Assembly (NCBI GenBank): GCA_903893815.1
Contig: CAITNS010000041.1
Location: forward strand, 1 to 64,000
DNA length: 64,000 nucleotides
DNA from: an uncultured Bacteroidota bacterium
GTDB lineage: Bacteria; Bacteroidota; Bacteroidia; B-17B0; Aurantibacillaceae
Direction: 5' to 3'
Under the pieces are notes generated by a model that was not told the DNA's origin, ran no database searches, and was given only the letters and a program-made list of their open reading frames with translations. Positions 18,301 to 23,454 of the stretch are shown one piece after another. How positions within the stretch are numbered: position 1 is the stretch's first letter; every line of letters begins with the position of its first letter. A program made the position numbers and the translations under genes.

Positions 18301-18482
18301 ATGTCTGTTGCACCAAAAGATGGTGCTACGGTAATAACTTGAACTTGATTATTAGTGATATCTGGCACGGCATCAATAGGCAACTTAGTTACCTCATAAG
18401 TACCATAACCAATAAGGGCTATCACAAAAAGCCCAATGATGAGTTTATTCCTAATGGAAAAATCAATTATTTTATTTAGCAT
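15330..18482 (-). CDS. czcA: Heavy-metal RND efflux pump (CzcA/CusA family)
   Basis: 1050 residues, inner-membrane proton-driven exporter. The start MLNKIIDFSIRNKLIIGLF is the first membrane helix. The heavy-metal RND family signature DFGLIVDGAVIIVEA lies in TM4 with the DxxxD-type acids used for proton transfer. Two periplasmic porter regions have the TKLPIDAVPDITNNQVQV opening and the second half starting FIPALEEGDFAL. The second transmembrane block has GGIFFLALRGMPFSISAGVGF and the closing RPLATVVIGGL. The metal is not certain: Co/Zn/Cd (Czc) or Cu/Ag (Cus). It is followed by the S23-like gene, czcC and czcB. Confidence 0.94.
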   Translation of the reverse strand: MLNKIIDFSIRNKLIIGLFVIALIGYGTYEVTKLPIDAVPDITNNQVQVITVAPSFGATDIERLVTFPIEQANNNISGLKEIRSFSRFGLSLVTIVFDDDVDIYWVRQQVAERLQNVQSQIPQGIGTPELGPVSTGLGEIYQYVVRAKEGYEKKYNETELRTIQDWLVRRQLLGVKGVAEVSSFGGKLKQFEIAIDPNKLQSHNITIHDVFTALETNNQNTGGTYIEKGPTVLFIRSEGLIGSISDIENISIKATDNGNPLFIRDVAEVKIGHATRYGAMCYNDKGEVSGAVVMMLKGANSSDVIKNVKERVVQIQKSLPEGVVIEPFLDRTKMVNNAIGTVEQNLLEGALIVIFVLVLFLGNFRAGLLVASVIPLAMLFAIILMNTFGVSGNLMSLGALDFGLIVDGAVIIVEAVMHQLTHGKKFKHIAQLNQEQMDNEVNLSASKMMNSAVFGQVIILVVYLPIFTLQGIEGKMFKPMAQTVAFALLGAFVLSLTYIPMMSALFLSKKTKHKINISDKLMIWVEIGYQHTLAKVLRYPKLIISSVIVLFVSAIVTLTFLGGEFIPALEEGDFALEMRVLPGSNLNTSIESATKASAILKSKFPEVIKIVSKIGSGEVPTDPMPIDAGDVMIILKDKSEWTSAKTFPELAEKMGKELEVVLGTTFSFQFPVQMRFNELMTGAKQDVVCKIFGENLDTLAAYAEKLGALANQVEGAKNLYVEPVTGMPEILIEYNRAAIAQYHLNIADINKVVNTAFAGQSTGQLFEGEKRFDVVVRLNTDKRKDLEDIKDLLVPTPQGTQIPLYQLAEVSIKNGPNQIQREDAKRRIVVGFNVRGRDVQSIVNELQQKVEKQIKFPAGYYVTYGGAFENLNAAKQRLLIAVPVSLVMIFILLFFAFNSVKQGLLIYSAIPLSAIGGIFFLALRGMPFSISAGVGFIALFGVAVLNGIVLIAEFNRLKKEGMNNLQRIVLMGTKVRLRPVMMTAFVASLGFLPMAISNGAGAEVQRPLATVVIGGLMIATFLTLFVLPILYILFERGIKNRQYAIENKQK

Positions 18483-18572
18483 ATTTTTATTGTTAATGTG
18501 TATTTGATAGAACTAAATATCGAAAACAGATATACTCTAAGTATACATGAAATTCGAAAAATCAAATGAGTA

Positions 18573-18965
18573 TTAACAAGATTTTGGCGGCTGCCAAATA
18601 GAAGAAAGGTAAGAGGAACTTATAAAGTCAATAGAATGAGTTTTATAAATTTTAGATTTGATAGGTGTTGATTTGATAACAAGACAGAAACTATTAAAGG
18701 CTACAAATCCTGAATTGATGCTATTTCCATTATCATGATGTGCTTTAAAAGGCAAATTAGAATGTTCACCGCCATCATCTGAATTAGAATAATGCAATAC
18801 TAAAAAATCCAAAAACGTTGTTTGTTTATCTTCGGCTTTGTGTTCGATAAAATGTTCTACCAATTGTGGTAACTTAAAAAGTTCATGTAACTCAGTTACA
18901 GAAACTAAATAAATGGATAAAAACAATATGGGAAGTAATTTTTTCACCAACACAAAGGTAACCAT
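18573..18965 (-). CDS. Small protein preceding the metal efflux pump, function unknown
   Basis: 130 residues, 90 bases upstream of czcA and in the same direction. The N-terminus KKLLPILFLSIYLVSVT is a signal peptide or a single membrane helix. An alternative start is the GTG giving VKKLLP. The rest is rich in His, Asp and Glu (ELHELFKLPQLVEHFIEHKAED, then HYSNSDDGGEHSNLPFKAHHD), suggesting metal binding in the periplasm. Similar short ORFs, to my knowledge, commonly sit at the head of Bacteroidota czc/cus operons. A periplasmic metal carrier or sensor is an inference only. Confidence 0.65.
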   Translation of the reverse strand: MVTFVLVKKLLPILFLSIYLVSVTELHELFKLPQLVEHFIEHKAEDKQTTFLDFLVLHYSNSDDGGEHSNLPFKAHHDNGNSINSGFVAFNSFCLVIKSTPIKSKIYKTHSIDFISSSYLSSIWQPPKSC

Positions 18966-19053
18966 TTAACTAATTAATAAAAACTTACTTAAAGTAAATA
19001 GGCTTATTTAGATAGGTTACAAATTGTGTTTCTCAAAAGTTTGCTCATATAGA

Positions 19054-19240
19054 TTAAAACAACTCAATTTGTTTACTATCATTTAACGCTTCTTTATAAA
19101 AATAGCCAATAGTCTTAATCGAGCAAAAGCATGGTCTGCAATTGATTTTGGATATTATGCTGTATTAAATTCAGAAATCCATTTTTAATGTACTTGTATG
19201 TTGGGTCAATTTTTTTGTTTGCTCCACTGAATTAATCCGA
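19054..19240 (-). pseudogene. Photolyase C-terminal relic
   Basis: The reverse strand closely resembles, over about 185 bases, the last 60 codons of the intact photolyase gene at 22052-22240: the ends TTAAAACA, GCTTCTTTATAAA, AGCCAATA, TTTTGGATAT, AATCCATTTTT and ATGTACT line up in order. Several indels break the frame (for example one base near 19127). It is a decayed duplicate 3 kb from the functional gene. Confidence 0.75.
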
Positions 19241-19317
19241 ATTGGTAAATGAAGTAACTAAAAGTTTTTCTTTAAATACAACATAAATAGAAAAGTTTGA
19301 AGAGTTAGATAAAATAG

Positions 19318-19618
19318 AATTAAAAATTACAATAGCTTTTCCAATTCGATTGATTGTAAACGAAGCTTTAACTAATTCTTTAAAACATGCTTTTAACAAT
19401 GTTCAATAAAAACCTATCATTAAAATCGAAATGCAATTAATTTTTGATAGAATCGGATTTGCATCATGGATAATGGCATTGGTTTTTCTGACCTGTCCAA
19501 CTAAAAAGATGCTGCACTAGGCTTATCACTTATTGAATCCTTATCTGATCAGATTGATGCACAAGTTGTTTTTAAAAACGAAGGCGGAGCTTGTGTAAGT
19601 TTAGTGTTTCCTGTATAA
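19318..19618 (+). pseudogene. Sensor histidine kinase C-terminal relic
   Basis: The plus strand reads ITIAFPIRLIVNEALTNSLK followed by HAF, which is the N-box of a HATPase domain, then a stop. Further on, in shifted frames, come DNGIGFSDLSN (the G1 box) and GLSLIESLSDQIDAQV with KNEGGACVSLVFPV, the usual last strands of Bacteroidota histidine kinases. Stops and frame changes show that it is dead. Together with the photolyase relic it accounts for most of the spacer 18966-19678; 18966-19053 holds nothing I recognise. Confidence 0.75.
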
Positions 19619-19624
19619 TACAAA

Positions 19625-19661
19625 TAAAAAAATCCCGCCAACATAACAGGATTTTTTATCT
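19625..19661 (-). terminator. Probable terminator of the YceI operon
   Basis: AAAAAAATCC and GGATTTTTT arms surround a 13-base loop, 18 bases downstream of the YceI stop on the minus strand. The stem is short and AT-rich, so only moderately certain. Confidence 0.5.
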
Positions 19662-19678
19662 TTTTATTTTTTTTGATA

Positions 19679-20218
19679 TTATTTTTTTGGCTCCATTTCT
19701 GTATGAAAAGTTACTTTAATAATTTCAGCAATTTTCTCTACATATAATGTTGGAACTTTAATATTGTGTTCAGAAACTTTAACATCAAATTTAGAATCCA
19801 AAATAATTGTACCACTTTTTACTGTAATTGTTCCCGAAATTGTTCTTGGTAAAGATACACCGTGAATATCTAAAGTACCTTCCATGTTTACATTATAAAC
19901 TCCGTCTTTAGTATAATCAACTGTTTCTTTTACTTTACCTTTAAACGTTGCGAAAGGGAATTTTTCACTTTCCATGTAGTTTTCATTATAGTGCTCTTGC
20001 ATTAAAGGCGATTTAAATACAAATGCCGAATGTTGTACTTGAGCAACAAACACTCCGTTGGCTGCACTAAAAACTGGCTGTGCAACAGTATTAGTTGCAT
20101 CAATGTTTTCCATTTTCGCCTCGCTAAAAAATGTAATTTTAGATTTTTTACCGATATAAACTTGCGAGAAACCAGTTAATCCTAATCCTAATAATGTTAC
20201 TGCTAATACCTTTTTCAT
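19679..20218 (-). CDS. YceI family protein
   Basis: 179 residues with a signal peptide (MKKVLAVTLLGLGLTGFSQ). YceI landmarks: KSKITFFSEAKMENIDATN at the N-terminus, FVFKSPLMQEHYNENYMESEKFPFATFKG, then LDIHGVSLPRTISGTITV and FDVKVSEHNIKVP. The fold is a lipocalin-like barrel that binds long isoprenoid or other lipid molecules, often quinone-related. The protein is periplasmic. Last gene of a four-gene unit behind a DUF5777 barrel and two haem lipoproteins, which suggests a link to periplasmic redox chemistry, by inference. Confidence 0.9.
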   Translation of the reverse strand: MKKVLAVTLLGLGLTGFSQVYIGKKSKITFFSEAKMENIDATNTVAQPVFSAANGVFVAQVQHSAFVFKSPLMQEHYNENYMESEKFPFATFKGKVKETVDYTKDGVYNVNMEGTLDIHGVSLPRTISGTITVKSGTIILDSKFDVKVSEHNIKVPTLYVEKIAEIIKVTFHTEMEPKK

Positions 20219-20239
20219 GTGTTTTTTATTATAAATTAT

Positions 20240-21145
20240 TTATTCTTCTTTATGTTTCCCTTGCAAACTGAATACACGGGAAATGTTAAACCCTAAACGA
20301 ACTCCCCAATTTTCCCAAGTTGTGTTGGTGTACATAAAATATTGATCCTCTGTTAATCCAAACGAATTTGTTAAATGAATTTGAAACACGTGTCCACCAG
20401 TTTCTAAATCATATCCTATGCCAAAACTGTCATAATACTTCTCTTTACTGTATTTATTTAATCTATAGCCATATTCAAGCGTAATTGCTTGACGCTTAGT
20501 GAATTTAAATCGTGTTACACCACCAATCACAAAACAATCATTTTTATCAGAAATCTTATCTACTAAATTTACATGAACCATAGCCCCCGTTAATTGAAAC
20601 GAAAAACGAGAATTAAACTTTCTTCCAACCATAATTTGATGGCAATAAGATAATCTATCAGGAATAGATTGGTATTTGTTTTCTCCATCAATTATCACGT
20701 TTTGTTGAAACGTATGATATACGCTTGTAAATAAAGTAACGCTTACTGGCATTCCACCACCCTTAGTGGTTTGTTTTAATAGGCGGTATTTTAAAAACCC
20801 ATCTGCAATTTTCCTTCCAGATGTTCTTCCAACACCAAACATTAAACGAGTTCCATGATTATATTCTAGCGCTAAACGAATATTTGCGCCTCCATCAACA
20901 CCCCAAGCGTTATAGGCTCCAGAATTAAAATCTCCAAAACGATGAGAAATCCTGAAATCTAAGCTTCGTTTACCTAACACTTCAACTGTATGAAAATTAA
21001 TTAAACGAGTCGTTTTAAATGTAGCGTTAATAAATTCTTTTTTAGGTTTTTCTGCCACCATATTTAATAAGTCATCTGGACTTTGAGCAAAAAATGTAGT
21101 TGAATTACTTATGATTAAAGAAAGAGATACTATAATTTTTTTCAT
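20240..21145 (-). CDS. DUF5777 family outer-membrane beta-barrel protein
   Basis: 301 residues from the ATG at 21145, which begins the signal peptide MKKIIVSLSLIISNSTTFFA; the longer frame from 21178 adds 11 residues overlapping the upstream gene. The mature chain has alternating beta-strands: FKTTRLINFHTVEVLGKRSL, DFRISHRFGDFNSG, then many Tyr/Phe-ended strands such as LALEYNHGTRLMFGVG and ITLEYGYRLNKYSKE. It is a member of the Bacteroidota DUF5777 barrel family of unknown function, regularly beside YceI and small c-type cytochromes. Spacing to YceI is 21 bases. Confidence 0.82.
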   Translation of the reverse strand: MKKIIVSLSLIISNSTTFFAQSPDDLLNMVAEKPKKEFINATFKTTRLINFHTVEVLGKRSLDFRISHRFGDFNSGAYNAWGVDGGANIRLALEYNHGTRLMFGVGRTSGRKIADGFLKYRLLKQTTKGGGMPVSVTLFTSVYHTFQQNVIIDGENKYQSIPDRLSYCHQIMVGRKFNSRFSFQLTGAMVHVNLVDKISDKNDCFVIGGVTRFKFTKRQAITLEYGYRLNKYSKEKYYDSFGIGYDLETGGHVFQIHLTNSFGLTEDQYFMYTNTTWENWGVRLGFNISRVFSLQGKHKEE

Positions 21146-21155
21146 ATATAAAATA

Positions 21156-21524
21156 TTAGTTATTTGGGGCTCCTGCATCTACCCATTTTTTTATTTTTGC
21201 AATATCGCAATCCGATAACTTAGGGCCACCTTGAGGCATGTTTCCAGTATTCACTCGAGTATATAAAACACCTGACAAGGCATAGGCCTGAACACTTGAA
21301 TGATTTGCCAAATCTCCGCTACCTGGATTATGGCAACCCAAACAAGCAGAAGACAATATTGGTAAAATTTGCGATGAATAACTTACGGCATTCAAAGTAT
21401 CGCAATTAGATGTTGAATTTGGTAACGCCGCTTTTGGACGCAATTCTTTGTGGTTATCATAATAACAGCTGTTCAAAAAACAAATTGTGCCTAATGATAA
21501 AATTGATAAATATACTTTTTTCAT
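21156..21524 (-). CDS. Monohaem c-type cytochrome lipoprotein
   Basis: 122 residues when started at the ATG at 21524, which gives a lipoprotein signal sequence MKKVYLSILSLGTICFLNSC (lipobox LNSC). The longer frame from 21587 would overlap the previous gene. One haem-binding motif CLGCH is followed by LANHSSVQAYA and the axial methionine candidate in GNMPQGG. The C-terminal helix is CDIAKIKKWVDAGAPNN, as in planctomycete-type/small Bacteroidota cytochromes. It overlaps the DUF5777 frame only in its unused 5' extension, and its stop lies 11 bases from the next ATG. Confidence 0.82.
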   Translation of the reverse strand: MKKVYLSILSLGTICFLNSCYYDNHKELRPKAALPNSTSNCDTLNAVSYSSQILPILSSACLGCHNPGSGDLANHSSVQAYALSGVLYTRVNTGNMPQGGPKLSDCDIAKIKKWVDAGAPNN

Positions 21525-21556
21525 GGATATTGAGTTTATCGAAATATAGTTTTTAA

Positions 21557-21943
21557 TTAATTGTTTTTTGCTCCTTGTCCAATCCACACATAAATTAATT
21601 GAATTTGTTTTTCCGTTAATTCATTGTATGGTTTTTTAGGCATGATATCATCTCCTAAAGTTTTTAATTTTTGGTATAATTCGCTTTTTTGTGGAGATCC
21701 TGATTCAATTCCACCATTCATTAAAGTAGCATAAGTGGTTAATTTTATGCTAGCTGGCAATGAATCTCCATGACAACCACTAAATGCACAATTAGAACTT
21801 ATGATTGGAGCAATGCTTCCTGAATAACTTACATCTGCAAGTGCATCAAAATCAGTTTTGTGTTTACAGGATTCAAACAAAAAACCACTCGCAACAAGCA
21901 CAAAACAGAGTTTAAAAAAGTTAGAATAAAACAGTTTTTTCAT
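21557..21943 (-). CDS. Haem-binding lipoprotein with a CX4CH motif
   Basis: 128 residues. Lipoprotein signal MKKLFYSNFFKLCFVLVASG...FESC, lipobox ESC. The haem site is CAFSGCH, with four rather than two residues between the cysteines, and a Met candidate in GDDIMPKKPYNELT. The last helix is TEKQIQLIYVWIGQGAKNN, homologous to that of the next gene (ending AGAPNN), so the two are diverged paralogues. First gene of the unit 21943-19679. Cytochrome assembly of a CX4CH site needs confirmation, though similar motifs occur in Bacteroidota cytochromes. Confidence 0.8.
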   Translation of the reverse strand: MKKLFYSNFFKLCFVLVASGFLFESCKHKTDFDALADVSYSGSIAPIISSNCAFSGCHGDSLPASIKLTTYATLMNGGIESGSPQKSELYQKLKTLGDDIMPKKPYNELTEKQIQLIYVWIGQGAKNN

Positions 21944-21981
21944 AGTTTATATATAAAATATTTTGTAAATATAAATATATG

Positions 21982-22024
21982 AATTAAATAGAATACATGT
22001 TTTAACATTTAATTCTATTTAATT
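21982..22024. promoter_or_regulatory. AT-rich 13-bp inverted repeat upstream of the haem lipoprotein operon
   Basis: AATTAAATAGAAT (21982-21994) and ATTCTATTTAATT (22012-22024) are perfectly complementary with a 17-base loop. It lies between the photolyase stop and the start of the four-gene unit. There is no T tail, so it looks more like an operator or a weak terminator than a standard intrinsic terminator. Confidence 0.45.
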
Positions 22025-22051
22025 TAATTAACGTAAAAATAACTTTGGAAA

Positions 22052-23374
22052 TTAAAACAGTTTAGTTTGTTTGTTCTCTGTTAAGGCTTCTTTATAAACA
22101 GCCAATACTCTTAGTCGTGCAGAGGCGTGATCAACAATTGGTTTTGGATATTTATCAGTGTTAAATTCAGGAATCCATTTTTTGATGTACTCATAATTTG
22201 GATCAAACTTTTTGGTTTGCTCTGTTGGATTAAATACTCTAAAATAGGGTGCTGCATCACAACCACTTCCTGCTGCCCATTGCCAACCACCGTTGTTGGC
22301 GCTTAAATCAAAGTCTAATAATTTTTTTGCAAAATAGGCTTCGCCCCAACGCCAATCAATTAATAAATCTTTCACTAAAAAACTGGCCACAATCATGCGC
22401 ACTCTATTATGCATAAAGCCAGTAGCATTTAACTCTCGCATACCAGCGTCTACAATCGGGAATCCGGTTTTACCTTCGCACCAAGCTTTAAATTCACTTT
22501 CGTTATTACGCCATTCAATTCTATCATATTGTGGTTTAAAAGAATTTTTTGCCGCATGAGGAAAATGATACAAAATCATCATGTAAAAATCTCGCCAGAT
22601 CAATTCGTTTAACCACGTTTCGTTTAATACTAAGGCTTGTTTTGCTAATGCTCTAATACTAACTGTTCCAAAACGTAAATGGACACTTAATTTACTGGTT
22701 CCTTTAATGGCAGGAAAATCTCGTTGTTCTTTATAATTAGTAACAATTGATTTGCTAATCGTTGTTGCTGGAAATTCTAACTCTGTTTTTTCAAATCCCA
22801 TATCATTTAAAGTTGGTACATCAAATGTTTTTGTTTGAATAAAATGCTTAAAATATTTTTTATTTGGATAAGCCTTTACTTGAAAATCGGTTAAGCGTAA
22901 TTTCCATTTACGACTGTATGGTGTAAATATAGTATAAGGTTTTCCATCATCTTTGGTCACCTCCTCCTTCTCAAAAATGCACTGGTCTTTATAGGTTTTA
23001 AATTCTATTTTATGCTTTCTTAAAAAATCTTTAACTGCTCCATCTCGCTCATCCGCATAAGGTTCATAATCATGATTTGTAAAAACGGATTGAATCGTAT
23101 ACTCTTTATTTAGGTCTTTAAATACTTTTTCGGGTGTCGAATAAAACATTTTAATGGAACTTCCCAACTCTATTAACTTGTCATTTAAGCTTAAAATCGT
23201 CTGATGTATAAATTCTACACGACCATCATTTTTGTCTTCTAACTTATCTAAAATGTTTTTATCAAAAATAAAAATTGGCAAAACAGGCATTCCTTTTTTA
23301 AGCGCATGGTATAAACCTGCATTATCGTCTAAACGTAAATCCCTTCTAAACCAAAATATGGATATCTGCTTCAT
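22052..23374 (-). CDS. phrB: Deoxyribodipyrimidine photolyase (cryptochrome/photolyase family)
   Basis: 440 residues. The N-terminal alpha/beta antenna domain opens ISIFWFRRDLRLDDN. The FAD-binding helical domain carries VHLRFGTVSIRAL, ELIWRDFYMMILYHFPH, then GFPIVDAGMRELNATGFMHN and the signature LDFDLSANNGGWQWAAG with SGCDAAPYFRVFNP. It repairs cyclobutane pyrimidine dimers using blue/near-UV light. It is a single gene on the minus strand, divergent from hutU. A decayed copy of its 3' end lies at 19054-19240. Specificity for CPD rather than 6-4 products is assumed from the class I-like sequence. Confidence 0.93.
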   Translation of the reverse strand: MKQISIFWFRRDLRLDDNAGLYHALKKGMPVLPIFIFDKNILDKLEDKNDGRVEFIHQTILSLNDKLIELGSSIKMFYSTPEKVFKDLNKEYTIQSVFTNHDYEPYADERDGAVKDFLRKHKIEFKTYKDQCIFEKEEVTKDDGKPYTIFTPYSRKWKLRLTDFQVKAYPNKKYFKHFIQTKTFDVPTLNDMGFEKTELEFPATTISKSIVTNYKEQRDFPAIKGTSKLSVHLRFGTVSIRALAKQALVLNETWLNELIWRDFYMMILYHFPHAAKNSFKPQYDRIEWRNNESEFKAWCEGKTGFPIVDAGMRELNATGFMHNRVRMIVASFLVKDLLIDWRWGEAYFAKKLLDFDLSANNGGWQWAAGSGCDAAPYFRVFNPTEQTKKFDPNYEYIKKWIPEFNTDKYPKPIVDHASARLRVLAVYKEALTENKQTKLF

Positions 23375-23454
23375 CTAATTTTAAACAATGAATGTATCTG
23401 AAAGTTTAAAAAAATCATGTAATTTCAGCACTTCTAAATTAACCTAATTAACTC

